DNA of 64,000 nt from Cyanoderma ruficeps (lineage: Eukaryota; Chordata; Aves; Passeriformes; Timaliidae). This document shows, one piece after another, positions 12,916-26,253 of this stretch. The stretch covers positions 22,409,800-22,473,799 of the forward strand of contig VZDJ01007753.1 of assembly GCA_008694505.1 (NCBI GenBank), in the 5' to 3' direction. Numbering within the stretch: position 1 is the first letter of the stretch; every line of letters starts with the position of its first letter. Under the pieces are notes generated by a model that saw only the letters and a program-made list of their open reading frames with translations, searched no databases and was not told the DNA's origin. The position numbers were made by a program, and so were the translations under genes.

Positions 12916-13180
12916 CTGAGCATGATGTCATGTGGTCTGGAATTTCCCTTTGGTCAGTTGGGGTCACCTGTCCTGGCTGTGTCACTTCCCAGCTTCACAT
13001 ACCCTCTCAGTCTTCTCACCAGCCTGGCAGTACGAGAAGCAGAAAAGGCCTTGGCTCTGTGTGAGCCCTGCTCAGCAATAACAAAACATCTCTATATTAT
13101 CAACCTCGTGTTCAGCAAAATTCCATACTAGCTACTGTAAAGAAAGTTAACCCTACCCGAACCAAAAAGAGCGCAACTTT

Positions 13181-16100
13181 GAGGCCGTGTGGAAACAAGA
13201 ATATCTGAGAAGAAAACTGTTTAAAAGAAAATACTAGTTTTCTATATTACTCAATGAATCCCTCATTACTTCCCTCAAAATTACCCTGGAATATGGAGGA
13301 CAATTTTCAATGCTAATTCCGATCAGAAATTATTTTTAGGTATTAGTCGTTTAATTTGATGATTTTTTTCCCCCACTTCCCTATGATCTCACAGACTGTT
13401 TTATACAGGGTCTTAGTATCTAATGTCTTTCCTTCAGTTAACCTAGCACTGCCCTCTTATCATAAATTTTATCAGATTGCCTTATGGGCAAATATAGCAC
13501 TTAGAAGATTAACTGCAATATAATAAATCCCTTTTCAAGCATATTTATTGTAAGTCAAAAGCTGATGCTTTGGGAACTAGTTCAAATTTCTATCCTATAA
13601 TTTCAAACTGTGGTGAGTTTAACATTCTTCTTATTGTCTTAATGTCCTCCTGAAAAGAACTATTGTTACTTTAATACTCAGCTGGCTCTTTGCTTCTCTG
13701 TTGAATCTGCCAGGAGGAAGGGATTTTTTAAAAAATGTGTAAGCAATTGCTAATAATATTGGGCTATATCCCACTCAGGGTCTCAGGTATAATTGGGACC
13801 CTACAGGCTGAAGGACTGCTCATGTAAAAGACTACTTCCAACCTGAACCCTAAGTCAAGTAGCTTCAGTCTGCTACTGCCAAGCTGGACCCATAAACAGC
13901 AGTGGGCAGGGACTAGGTCTGGAGCTCAAAGACTGACGTATGAAGAAAATTAAACCAATTCCGCATTTTTCTAGGTACACATTTATTAATATGGACTGGT
14001 TTCTAAATAAAAATCTCTTCGGGAAAAAAAAGACATTTTTATTTTGCTTTCCAATCCAGGGCATTAAGTTTATATAGAAGCAGAGTGCGTTACCTGCAGC
14101 TGTTGTTAACTATTTTATACAGTATATTAGCTACGTTAAACAGTTTGAAATAGAATTCAGAAGATCAGTTGTTAAACACTATTTTAAAATAATTGGCATG
14201 ATATTATATGAAAGCTAGAACAAAGATAAAGGGTGATTAAACAAGACTTTAATGTTAACAGCTAGATTTGGAAGCATTTATGTATAAACTGCATAAAAGC
14301 TTGTAGTTGGATATGCAAGATATCATGTAAAACTGTCACTTCTTCATGCAATTATTGATGATGAAGATACTAAGAAGTAAGTGCAAGCCTGAGAATATAG
14401 CACTCCTGAATATTAGAACTGGGCAAGAATATTGTAATGAATGATAGATCTGCTGAAAATTGCCAAAAAGTTGCTTCTGGTATTATCAAGACTACTCAGT
14501 TAACAGAATTTGAATTTGTAGTGTTATTTTTTGGGCAGTGTTTACCCTTTTCCTTCTAGCAACTGAAGCTAAATAGATGATGTCATGTCATGCAACCTAA
14601 ATGTGGAACTTGGAGATTCCATTCTGTTTTAGGAAATTTCAGCTCACCTATCAGGAAGAGCCCAGAATTAGCTAAGTAGATAAAACTTTGTGCGAGTATT
14701 CCTAGGAATTTATAAAACTGCAACAAAAAATCAAGGGATGTTAGCATGCTCTTTAAGAAGGAAAGGAGCATTTAAATGTATGCTAGGGATGAGGTCTTAG
14801 ATCTTTACCCAGAATCATGTTCCGAAAAGAGTTTCCATCCAGCTCAGTCTCCCCTGTTTCACTGCTTGAGGCAGCTTAACTTAGGTGTATTCATAAATAA
14901 AAAAGCATATAAGAGATTTGATACATTTGTACTACCTTAATGAGTGAGACATCTTCATTTGCCTTAGCATGAAAAAACAGAATTAGTAAAAATTAGCTGA
15001 GAACAATGCATCACCTAAAATTCTCCCTATAAACGTGTGGGAGAATCTCAGAGATCTGAGGTGATATGGACCAAATCCTCACCTCCCTTGCAGACGAGAG
15101 AATTTGGAACAAATCTCCAACATTTCACATAAAAATTGTATCCAATGAATAACTAAGGGTTTAGAATCTCTTCCCAGTGTTTTTCAAATATTGTGTTTGT
15201 TCCAAATGAAAGAATTTTGTTTTGTGGTTTCATAAAGAAAAACAAGAACAAATATATCTGAGGAATTCAAACCCAGCTTCTCTTAAGGAGAATAAAAATG
15301 AGTAGGCTAGAAAAATTTTCCTGAATTTGGAGATCTCTGAATGTATCATTAAGGGACTTCTTGGGAATTTGCTTACTGCTCTCATTAATTGCTCTTGGCT
15401 AAAATGTTCAGTCTGTGTTGGTCCAGAGACATGTTGTAAAAGCAAGAGTTGGTGTGTTTGTGACACTTGTTGTTTGGGTCAGTTTAATGATTGTGTGGCA
15501 GAACATAAGTCTGACTATCATCAGGAGTCTATTTAGATGGGTTTTTTTGCTTGGTAATCCAAAAATTTATATCAGGTTAGGAAAAACCAGAATGAAATCT
15601 AGATCAAATGCAGTTTTCTTGACTTTGCTAGAAAATTCCATAACATGCAAATCACAGGTTTTTCTCCTTCTAACTTAAGAAAGAAATTTAAGGTAAGAAA
15701 AATAGATTAAAGTAAGACAGTAACACGTCGAACAGCTTCAGGGGAAATCTACATATTTTTCAGCACTCTAGCTAAATACTAATGAGCTTATTAAAATTAA
15801 GTGACAAAGAAAAAAAAATATGCTTTACTTTCTCTATTTGACCTTTGTGCAGTGAAGGTAAACATATGCATCTTTTGAATAATACATGCAAGACTACTTA
15901 TTGAATACATTTTTAATTATTAAAATGGTATATACATGATTAAATGTTTTGATATAACTTCTGTTTATGAAAAAAACTTTGGTTCTCCTAGAACATGATT
16001 CTAGATTTTGAAAAAAAACAGGGTGTTATAAAATATAAGCTTCTGTATGAGGACCACTACACTTTTTCTGTGCTTACTTTCATGAAAGAGATGGGTAATA

Positions 16101-19100
16101 TATTTGTCTAGAAGCTGCTGTATAAAAAAGCAATAAGAAATATTTTGGAGAGAAACTAATATCTGAAGACTAATTTTATTAGAATTTTTTTTATGTGACA
16201 AAATAGAATTTCTGAGGTTACAAACTATCAATTGAAATATTTAATTTATTAAAAAATGAAGCACCACCATTGCCGTTGTGTAGTATTCAGATTTAACAGA
16301 TGAAAGCAGATTTTCTTAGCAAACATAAAGTCAGAGGGGACTTGTCTGTCAACTCATGTGCTGAGCTGAGTGAATACAGTACATTGTCATAATGTCCAAG
16401 AAACAGTGAAAAAATAGGATTTTTGATATTTTTAAATAATTATTGACCATATTATTCATGTGCATTTTATGCATAAAAGGAGCCTGGATATTGAGGTGGC
16501 AAGTGCTTAGTACTCTTTGCTGAAGGTCATCAATACATGTTCCAGTATGGAAACAAAAGCTTGTAAGGAGTATGAGAGGAAAGGGAGGGACGCAGAGGAC
16601 TAATTCTCACTCTTCTGTCCCTGGTATCAGCGTATTTCATTGTAAAGTGAGTGAGCTGAAGTTTTCAGAAGGAGTGGAAAGCTGGCTTTTCTAAAATTAA
16701 GACATTTAAGTTTATTACATTAACTACTTTTCTTTTCAATGATCTGTAAATAAAGCAGTTCACAGATTCATTGCAACTATTTAATAAATGGTACAATTGC
16801 TATTATAATATCCTTAATTCTTTGTGTATTCACATGTTTAATATTATATGTGTATTTTAATGCCTATGTTTCACAACAGTGATTATTTTAAGTGAGGTGG
16901 TTTGTTTTGTTTTGAAACAAAATTGACCTGTTTTCTTATGGAATTTAAGTATATTGTATCAACAAAACCCTAAAAAAAATCCAGGCTTGTTAATTAAAAT
17001 AATTTGTACAAGTAGCGAAAAAGACTGGGATATAATGATGTGGAACTTTCCCTTTCCTTAAACCGTTGGCTGAAAAAAATAACATAATCTTGTCATTTCT
17101 CAACCTTGTAAAGACCTCAGTTTCAATTTTTTTCAACTGGCAAATTCTCTTTAAGTGAAGCAACACAATGGATGTAGTTCCAAGATACAATGCAGAACCA
17201 GAGTCTATGCTTGATTTTGAAATTATACACAGTTTCTTTTAGCTTGTTAACACAAACATCATCAGCATGTGCAAGTTGTTTTAGTGTTTGGTTACATTTG
17301 CAAATGAGTTTGAGCACAGAAAAGAGTCATGAAATAGAGAGGCAAATAAAGCAGACTAATCTGCAGACTTAGTAGTCAAACAAGCAGTAGCAGGAAATTA
17401 TTTTTAAAATTAATATCCTGCTGTAACATACTCAATGGGGTATTAATCCTACCGTGGAAGACTTCCTACTTAGTAAAACAGAGTATTGGCAATATTGCAA
17501 CCTGGCTAGTTTGGAATGAGGTTGTTTTAGGGGTTTTTTTTGAGCTAAACTTTTTGGAATTTTTTTTTTTTAAAAGGCCCTAGCTGCATATTTAATGAAT
17601 GTGGTTGTCCCTTCCTGAATCTTCAGTCTTGGACCTCTATTCTTACAGGTCTCCTGTTAATTATGACTACCTTATTGCTTTACATCTTGTTCTTCCACAA
17701 GTTCCTACATTTTGCTTCGAACAGTGGGTCATTTACACCATTTACACTGTTGCTGAGGAAAGCTGTTAATGTTGAAAAAAAGCTGTTAAAATGTTTCTTC
17801 AGGTTGGTTGTGAAGCAGATATCATTCAACTATTAAGCATTTGGGATAAACCAACCAACTTTCTGTATTTATTTTTAACACGAAATTTTCAATATTAGAC
17901 CTTTATGCTCTGTTGGCTCAGCCTTTGCTCTTATCAGGCCTTTTGTCTAAAGTGCGTGTGCATTCAAACCTACAGTTGCCTGAGGGAACCATAAGTACTG
18001 CTCTGACTGAAGTCAGTGTTTTTCACAGTACTCTATTTTTTCTTCTGTAATCAGTTGCTTTCTGGTGATTACTTTACTGTCAGTGTTAATAGTTTTGTTT
18101 TGATTTTAACATAGAAATGGACAAATTGTAAGGTAATGCCAATCTTTTGCCCTCCAGTAGGCATTGAAGAACTTTGTGATAATTTTCTGCTTTTATGTCT
18201 TTGTTTTTCTGGAGTTTGGAGTTTAGCTTTCGAGATAACTAAAGTTAATTAATTTTTCTCAAGATTTTGATCTACTTTCCATTTATGTTTTCTTAGACAA
18301 ATTTGAGATCAGTATTGTAAAATTAACATGTGTTTTTCATAGAGTATGGCTTCTCCCCTGCTTCCTACCTAATAGTAGTCTTACTTGGTTAGTATTCTAA
18401 ACCACTTCAGAGGTACAGTCAATTAATGTGTATCAGCTTATGTAGATAGGGATATGTGAACATCTGAAGTCTTCTAATTTTCTACCCTTGTCTTTTTTTT
18501 TTATTATGTAATCCCATTATAAATGTTTTTATTTAGCATAAAACCTTCAGAGGTTGATTATGTCCAGAAATTTTTCTAGTGAATAAGCTATATTTTGTGC
18601 AATATCAAAACAGATGCTTTTTGGGATTGTTCTATAGAAGTCCTCAATGCCAGCTTTTTTCCATATGGTACTAAAAGCTTAAACAAAAGGAATCACATTC
18701 TCTGTGTAATTCTGCAGTGGTTTGTTATCTTAATTACTAGGTGTATTATTTTAAATGTAACTAAAAGGTAGCCTAAATTAATTTAAATCTTTACCTGAGC
18801 TCTGAGATTTGAACCATGACGGTGAAGCAGAATAATTATTCCCTCACCATCATTAGAAAACTACCCAAGGTAGACATTTTCTTTTTACTGTATGTTAGGC
18901 AAAGATGAGTGGTAGTTAAAAATCTCACAAGTAATTGTTAAAAGTCAGCTTTTTTTTATAACTTAGATGCAAAAACCCAGTATAGCTTCTCAGATGTGTA
19001 AAATACTAAATGGTATTTTAAGAACTGTTAAGAATATGATTATTTTTAAAAGAATGCTATGAATATTTAGTTTACTTATATTTTAGCTATTATTCTTCTA

Positions 19101-21627
19101 TATTAAATGGAATAATTCTGCTTTTTACTCACTTCCATTTTTTTCTTCATTTCTATTTGTCTCTTCTGATAAAACATTATTTCAGTCACATCATCAAAGA
19201 TTACCTATGTATTTTTTACTTGTTCACAGAGAAAACTACATTCCTTTTATGAATTGTTATGTAAATACCCACGTAATGTAGTTATGTATACAGTATTTAA
19301 TTCAGCTGTGAAAATGTTTTTTCATTTGTAAAGTGGACCTTGATTATATTTTTCTCGCAGTTCTTTTCAGTTTGTATTGGTACACCTAAATTTCATTACC
19401 AGCCAACTAAAACAGGTTTTGTAGACCTGACTAAGAGCTTTGTGGTGATACTCCGGAGGTACCTTCAGAGTTTTGCAGGTGTCAGAGTCTAAAGCAGACT
19501 AGGTCTTCAGTGAAGTGACAATATAAGATTTCTAACAAAAAAATACAAGCAGTAGCACTTCTGTTGCATCTGAAGCCAAGCTGTGTCAGCACTTCTGCAG
19601 TCCTGCCTGCCTTGGCCCCAGGATTGTGATGCAGCCCTTTCTCTTCATCTGTGCTGTTGACACTGATGCTCATCTGATCTTGTGATGAGCTAGCTCAGGC
19701 AGGGAAAATCAGCAAATGTTTTTTACTTGTCTTGTTTTCTCTTATAAGGACAGTCTCCTGCTAGTTTATTTCCTGAAACAGAGCAAGGGAGAGGGACTCC
19801 AAGGGTGACATTTCAGGTTGATGTTAACTGTTGTGGAATCACAGCCCGAGGCTATAGCACAGCTAGAATTCTGAGATGGAAGGATCTGCAGTCACTGTGA
19901 AAGGAAAAAGCACCCTGACCCTAACCTTAGCCACTCATTTCAGGTGCATTCTGCTTTCTCTTCAGCATTCTATTTCTGTATAAATTCAACCAGTTTAGGA
20001 ACTGATTGAAGTGTTGATTTCCTTTTTTTTTTGCTTATTAGTGTTCAGTCAGATCCATCTCTCCTACAGCATCACATAAGGGAGTGAGGAAAAAATGGGG
20101 AAGGGCTAACTAAAACTTCTTCTTTGTTACAGGGTTTATGCTCGCTATAAATGTTAATTTAATTATGTATTGTGAAAGGCTGCTGTAGTTGCTAAGAGAT
20201 TCACTTGGGTCTGCAAAGAGCATAGCAGCCAATGGAAAGAATTGATAGTCATTATGCACAGAGGCTCATAGCAGCTGATGACAAAAGCCTATACCAGATA
20301 TGTTGAAAATTTCTTGCAGCTGATGGAAATGGTCCAGCCTGTTTAATGTGGGAAACATATGACAGTTTATACAGTGACCTATGGGTTCTAAAGAATAATT
20401 ATGGGACAAAAAATTGGTCAGGAACTTGAAAGTGCATAAGGCTTTTTTTTCTCTCCAAAATAAAACCAGGTTTGCAATAATCTGCAGATGCCCAAATTAT
20501 TCTCCTCCCACACCCCAGAGACTCCCTAATTGTGAATTTGCATTGTTCTTTCCTTTGGTTTTGCCTATGGCCTTTGGCAGCTGCTTTGCTGATCCCACCC
20601 AGTAACAAGAACATGATTGGACATCTGTCATCAATCATTGTGGGAATGTGATGCTTACTGCATTCAAGTAGAATTTGAAATATAATTGCAGGCAGGAAGT
20701 TTGTATTTTCAGGTAGTAAAATAGAAGACCTTGAAAAGATAAAATAAAGGAATTGGTATTTCTGTTCTTTGGTTTTCGGTATTTCTCCCTACTATTTCAA
20801 TTGAAGGCTGTAAGTTGGATGTAAACTTCAGCTAGTTTAGGCACTGAATGGTCCTTTTCTTTTGTATCCTGAGATGTTAGATCTTGTACATCAGTGTAGC
20901 CACTTTGCTAGACAACAGTCTCGTTCCCACTTGCCATGAAGACAAATGACACTTAAACTGTTCTCAGTAGCAGAGCAGTGCAGGTATGCTGGGGACATCT
21001 CTCCACTAAATAGTTGTGCGTGTTTACGGTGCTTCTTGAGCTGTGGTTGTTAGGTCCATTCATATACTTGTTTACACAGTCATATTAAGAATGCTTACAT
21101 TGCAGATAGTAAAGATGCTGAACTTGGAAATCAACAAAGGATGCATGTAAATTTGACAATATAGTGTAAACAAAAAGACATCTAAGAATGACTTTTACCA
21201 TCAACACAATGCTGAACTTGAAGCTGCAGGAGTCAAGTACAGTTCAGTGCTAGCTGGGCTCCAGCTTCTCTTAGATTCAGGAGGATCTGGCAGCCAATAC
21301 CATCTGCTTCTGCATGATCGAGGCTATATAATTTCAGTAGTTCTGAGATCAGTGAAGACCAAGGTTTATACTTGTTAAGTATAGGTTAAGGGCTGCTGAC
21401 TACAATAATGATGCCAATCAATTGAGGCTGTGATTCAGGACCCTCAGCCTGTCAACAGATGATCCCATTGAATGCCATCACATGTTCTGTCCTTTCCAAA
21501 AGTGCATCTGTGTCCTTAAGTAACAAGTACTTGCTAGGTATGTGAAGAGATGGACACAGTACAAAAGGAGTAGATTCATCTACAAGAACTGAGCTCTGCA
21601 GAGGTGCTTTGTCTAGAATAGAGTATT
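13181..21627. other. AT-rich non-coding DNA, no gene or repeat family recognised
   Basis: About 8.4 kb without an element I can identify. There is a short inverted repeat ttttgttt/aaacaaaa near 16900-16925 and POU/homeodomain-like AT-rich stretches near 16240-16480, neither enough for a call. Open frames are at most 87 codons, without motifs. Confidence 0.55.
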
Positions 21628-21790
21628 TTCAGTTGGATCTGCAATGATCGTCCAGTCCAACTGCCTAACCACTTGAGGGCTGACCAAAAATTAAAGCATG
21701 TTATTACAGGCATTATCCAAACTCCTCTTAGCCTCTGACAGGCTGGGGACACCGACCACCTCTCTAGCAAGCCTGTTCCAGTGTTGGTCC
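21628..21790 (-). mobile_element. CR1 LINE 3' fragment
   Basis: The + strand reads the complement of a CR1 3' UTR. It runs from a stretch around ccagtccaactgcctaacca, through ctgaccaaaaattaaagcatgttatta, a degraded tgacaggctggggacaccga, accacctctctagcaagcc and tgttccagtgtt, in the order known for CR1. The terminal short-repeat tail (normally just left of 21628) is decayed. To the right, past about 21790, similarity fades. It is a dead 5'-truncated copy with sense on the minus strand. Confidence 0.85.
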
Positions 21791-23308
21791 TCTTGCATCA
21801 TGATTCCTCTAGCATCATACTTAGTTTGCAGGAAACTACTGATGGCCATTTTGCTCCCATTTCTAAGACTGGGATCAACACAACTGTCAGCATGCCCTAA
21901 ACATAATTTACTTTTGAGAGAGTTTTAAGTTTAGAAGCATTTGGGAAACATATAAGCCACAATTCCCATGTCTTTGTATTTTGTAACATACATCTTTTCA
22001 CAAATTATTATATTATATTAATTGATTTGGGGAATTTAAAAGGTCAGTAATTGATTGGGGAGAAATATTTGTTATATTTTTTCTCAACTGTAAATATAGT
22101 ATCTTTTATGTTTTGGACCAAATTCCCAGATTCTTTTTCAGTATAGCAAGAGAAGTTGTTTTTATTTCCGACTCTGGTTGACCCCTAAATGCATCCTTTA
22201 CTTTTATCATGTGACACTATTGCTTTGCATATAAAAATTTGAATATATGCTTTTTATATCATTTTAAAGTATAGCTTTGAATCATTGTATTCTGTAGGTG
22301 TCTTTTGAGTTTTCAGATTAAATTCAAAATAATCTTTCTTAATCTGAGCAGTCTCAGTGATTTTTACAGGTATTTACAGGGGGGGGGTNNGGGGGGGGGG
22401 GTTTTGTGGGGTTTTTTTGTTGTTTTTTGAAGCTAAGTGTATTTATTTGTATTTATTTTTAAAGAAACTAAAGATTAAGTCAAATTGCAATCAAGATTTG
22501 GATTGCACATCTTCTGGTCCAGTACACAAGTGCAATCCAGTACACATTTCTTCTCATACTATTTAAAGACCCCTAATATTTTGTTCAACTTACATTGTGT
22601 GTGGAGGAGAAATTCCTGTTGGTTAAAGTAACAATAAACTGGTTTTAAAAGACATATGTTGTTGACATATGGAGAAAGGAAAAGCTGTTTGAGTTTGTTT
22701 AAACTGATCTCAAAATGCTGTAATGTTCCAACTGATAGCATACCTCTTTTATGGTTTATAAACAAAACCTTTTTTCCTAACCATGTATGATTCTAAGTTG
22801 TTCTCTGCTATTCTTAATTTAGTCTATCATGGTGAAGTTCTGAGGCCAGATTCCATACCTTGTTATGCTGAGAAAATCTGTGTTCCATCATTTCCTTTAT
22901 TGTGAAAGACTTTGTTTATTCACTCTTTAAATTTACTATCCTCTAGATGACCTTACAGTCACCTAATTTTATTTTTTTAATGAAAGCTATGTGTGGATAA
23001 AACTCAAGGTAATCTGTATGTGACTATTTTTGTCCTATGTTTAATACTTCTCCTTTTGTGTGGAAAATTCCCAGAAAACTTTCAGAAGAAGAGTAGTAAA
23101 ATGAATTTGTGTCTGTTTTGTTTTAAATAATTTCAACCTAAGCATATTATAGTCCACTGGATAGGATATAAAATCAAGAGAGTTGTCAGAAAGAAATTAC
23201 AAAGGAAATTACACAGATCTTATTCTAGAATGGCCTTGAAATATATGGGGGTTTTTTATAATATAATGCTGATACCAAATAGCCATGAGTCCTATTTTCA
23301 GCTCCCAA
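21791..23308. other. AT-rich non-coding DNA with an ambiguous poly-G run
   Basis: No gene recognised. It contains the G-run with two undetermined bases (separate entry), and at 22501-22546 an 8-bp inverted repeat (gattgcac/gtgcaatc) overlapping a direct repeat of ccagtacaca. Confidence 0.6.
22379..22401. repeat. Poly-G run with two undetermined bases
   Basis: Nine Gs, a T, two Ns (22389-22390) and eleven Gs. The Ns indicate that the assembly could not resolve the homopolymer, so its true length is uncertain. The run is followed by T/G-rich sequence. Confidence 0.95.
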
Positions 23309-23530
23309 ATAGAATCATAGGAACATCAAGGCTGGAAAAGACCTCTAACATTTAGTCCAACCTTTGACTGACCTTGTGAATAAAGCCATTGCACTAAGTG
23401 CCACATCCAATCATTTCTCAAACACCTCTAGGAATGGTGACTCCACCATTTCCCTGGGCTGACAATTCCAATGTTTGACAATCCTTTCCATGAAGAAATT
23501 ATTCCTGAACACATGGTATTACTCCTGAAA
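23309..23530 (-). mobile_element. CR1 LINE 3' fragment with tail
   Basis: Begins with the complement of the CR1 tail (agaatcatagg at 23311). It continues through ggctggaaaagacctctaa, tagtccaacc, aagtgccacatcc, ggtgactccaccatttccct and ccatgaagaaattattcctg in family order, with sense on the minus strand. About 220 bp of the 3' end only. The copy is decayed relative to typical family members. Confidence 0.9.
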
Positions 23531-24525
23531 TCTGAAATTTCCAAACATATTTAGATCTACCTTGTAAGTGTAGGTATTTGACTCTTAAAAACTGAAATCT
23601 GAATGTGTTGACATAGTTAGCTGTCTTTCTGTTGTCAATAAATCTCTTGAAACTGCAGTGATTAGGAGATAAATGCATACAAATATGTAAATATTGTGCA
23701 TCTAGGTAAAATGGGGCCAGATATTTTACTGATGTAGACTTTCCTACTTCAGTGGAAGACTGGTGTTTTCCATCATTTGCGAAGCCAGGCTGCAATATTT
23801 ATATGTGCATGTACACAAATATATGATAAATGTATGAAGTTAGTATATCTCAATTATTTTTTAACATAATTTACTTTGAGTGTATTACAGCCATTTTAAT
23901 TAGTACATAGTGTGCCAACAGAAAATCACATATAGCAGAGAAGCAATGGAGAAATCATGCCATTCATCACTGTTTTGGCATCCAGACTGAGTTTTGATCA
24001 GAGCTAAAATGAGCTTAGCATTTGTTCTGCATTTGCAACAGTAGCTTCTCTTTGTAATAGTGGCTGGTTTTATCGAAGGAAAAATTATTCATTATTTTGC
24101 AGCTGTGGTCATATTGAAATCTAGATTGTCTTTACCAAAGCTAAGTTTTACCTGGAATGGAATAACACTTATATAGATAATTTTTCTTCTCTTACTTGCA
24201 TAATGTGGCTTACTGGCTAAAATTGAAGTAAACAGTTCCTTCTGTTCCTTCCTACAATAAGGATTGCTAACCGTTGGGATATATTGGTTATCACCCTTCT
24301 CAGTAAAATATTTAGAAGTAAATTAAACAAAACCATAATGGTTTGGAGATAGTTGGACTCTGGTCAAGCACTGTTTCAGCTGTTTTCAGATCCCTTTAAG
24401 ACATATTTCAATAATTCTGAGGCCCAGCATTGTCATCAAAGAATTTCAGTTTAGATACAGAACTGAATCAGGATCATGCCAGCTCCTTCCTATAAGTGTC
24501 CACATGATACACTGTATCAAGAGCA
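23531..24525. other. Non-coding DNA between CR1 fragments
   Basis: No gene or further repeat recognised. A 98-codon minus-strand frame (23499-23795) overlaps the CR1 end and has no recognisable motif. Confidence 0.6.
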
Positions 24526-25068
24526 GAATCATAGAATGGTTTGGGTTGGAAGCGACTTGAAAGATAATCTCATTCCAGGCCCCTTTCACTGAGCAGGGAT
24601 GACATTCCAAGATCAGGTTGCTCAGGGCGCCATCCAACCCACCTTTCCAAACTTCCAGTGGCGGGATAGTCACAGCTTCTCTGGGCAAACTGTACCAGTA
24701 GCCTCACCACCCTCTGGGTAAAGTGTCTTCCTGACATCTAATCTGCATATCTTCTCTTTTAGTTCAAAACCACTGCCCCTTGTCCTGTTACTATTTGCCC
24801 ATGTAAAAACATCCCCTATCCCTCTTCTTTATAAGCCCCCTTAATGTACTGGAAAGTGCTGTGAGATCTCCTTGGAGCCTTCTCTTCTCCAGGCTGAACA
24901 ACCCCAACTCTCTAAGCCTGCCTTTGAATGGGGAGGTTCTTCAGCTCTCTGAATATCTTCATGGCCCTCCTTTGGACATACTCAAACAGGTCCACACCTA
25001 TTCTTGTGCCAAGGGCTCCAGATCTGGATGAACTACTGCGTGTGATTCTCACAAGGGCAGAAGTTTAA
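24526..25068 (-). mobile_element. CR1 LINE 3' fragment (about 540 bp, with tail)
   Basis: The longest 3' CR1 fragment in the window. The + strand starts with the tail complement (aatcatagaatggtttgggt) and runs through gttgctcagggcgccatccaaccc, cttctctgggcaaactgtacc, ccttgtcctgttac, cttctcttctccaggctgaacaaccccaa and tcatggccctcctttggacata to agggctccagatctggatg, where the reverse-transcriptase C-terminus would begin on the minus strand. Indels break any frame. A second CR1 fragment in the opposite orientation begins about 270 bp to the right, so the two are separate insertions. Confidence 0.95.
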
Positions 25069-25339
25069 CTTCAATACTTTACCAGAAATATTTGATACAG
25101 GGAATATTATTACTTTTTTTTTATTTTTATTTTCTTTTTTCCCCCCATTTGTTTAGTGTTTAAAAAAAAACAGTTCATATTTGAAGGAGAAGGAATATGT
25201 TTGCACTGTTGAAGCCTTGATTATTGCTGTCAATAACAGCAAAATGCACTGCTAATTTAGTAGTAAAACGCTGTACAATAAAAATGTGTGCCTGTTGCTG
25301 AATAGAGCATGTTATCCAGTGACAACAATGCAGGAAAAT
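25069..25339. other. Short AT-rich spacer between two opposed CR1 fragments
   Basis: T-rich and A-rich runs around 25110-25175. No gene recognised. Confidence 0.6.
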
Positions 25340-26253
25340 TGGAGTTATTCAGTGTCCTCTTTGCATCAGTCTTCATGACCCAGGTGTCCCAGATACCTAT
25401 GTTTAGTAAAGGGGGTTGAGGAGGAACTGAACTCCCATGGTGTATAACAATAGACTAAGGAATTACTTAAGAGAGCACGACCCTTATAAGACCGTGGAAC
25501 CTGACAGGCTGCATCTAAGCATACTGAGAGCATTCTCTGGTGTCCTTGCAAGGTCACTTTCTATCATCTTTGAAAAGCTGTGGAAATCTATGGAGACCCC
25601 TGAAAACTGGAAGAAAGTGAATGTTGTACCCGTCTTCAAAGAATAGCAAAAAGTGCAGACCAATCGTCCTCTATGTGATTCACAAGGAAACCATGGAGTC
25701 TCCTAAAGAATGCTTCTGGAGATAAAGGAGAAGGTAACTAACAGCATGCCTTTACCAAGGGGAAATCATGTCTGATTAATCTGAGTGACTCTATGATCAA
25801 ACTACTGGATTTCTGGATGAGGGGAGAAATGTCAATGTCATTAAATGTAGCAAGGCTTTTGGTGCTGTCCTCACAATGTTCTTGTACCCATGTTAGTATT
25901 TCACAGTCTGGATGAGTGACCATGTATTTACAATACCAGTTGGATGAGTGGGTACGGAAGTGGCGGTTTCTTGGTTGTCGTTGTCCTGGGTGCCTGTGGC
26001 AAGAGTATTCAGGGTTCTACACTGGCACCCATCCTCTTTATCACTGAGGTGAGATGGACAGATGGATCTCACTCTCAAGTTTGCAATGGCTCTAGACTGG
26101 GGACTGGTTATTAAAGTCAATGGGAAGCTTTCCATCAAGAAGGACCTAAGCAGACTTGAAGAAATGGGTTGGCAGCAACGAGGACAAATACAAGGTCTTG
26201 CAGCAATGGACTGATGGACTGGGGAGCAGCTCTGTGGACGAGGACATGGATAA
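25340..26253 (+). pseudogene. Decayed CR1 reverse-transcriptase fragment
   Basis: Internal part of the CR1 ORF2 (reverse transcriptase) on the + strand, broken by stops and frameshifts. Recognisable stretches in order are: a segment translating near GPDRLH-type sequence at about 25490-25510 (here VEPDRLHLSIL), then the IIFEKLW...NWKKVNVVPVFKE stretch at 25560-25646 ending in a stop, then FTKGKSCLI-like coding near 25752, KCSKAF near 25845, a decayed segment near 26014-26045 where the catalytic region would lie, and finally gaggacaaatacaaggtcttgcag with a trailing ggggagcagctctgtgg at 26178-26235. The intact YADD-type catalytic motif is not visible. It is 5'- and 3'-truncated and non-functional. 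Confidence 0.85.

Larger units (their letters stand above)
12592..13175 (-). mobile_element. Solo LTR of an avian endogenous retrovirus (tgtcatgg... family), copy 1
   Basis: About 584 bp matching a common bird ERV LTR family whose opposite strand begins tgtcatggttttgcccc. Sense is inferred to be the minus strand because the promoter landmarks read correctly there: a TATATAAAG TATA box (complement of 12907-12915), a CRE-like tgacatca just upstream (complement of 12923-12930) and an ATTAAA poly-A signal (complement of 12719-12724). The ends are TG at the left and CA at 13174-13175. Flanking pentamers gcttt (12587-12591) and acttt (13176-13180) are a plausible 5-bp target-site duplication with one mismatch, which would fit ERVL-type integration. 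No internal retroviral genes adjoin it, so it is a solo LTR left by recombination. The open frames within it are not genes. The family name is given by recall of the pattern, not by a database search. Confidence 0.85.
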
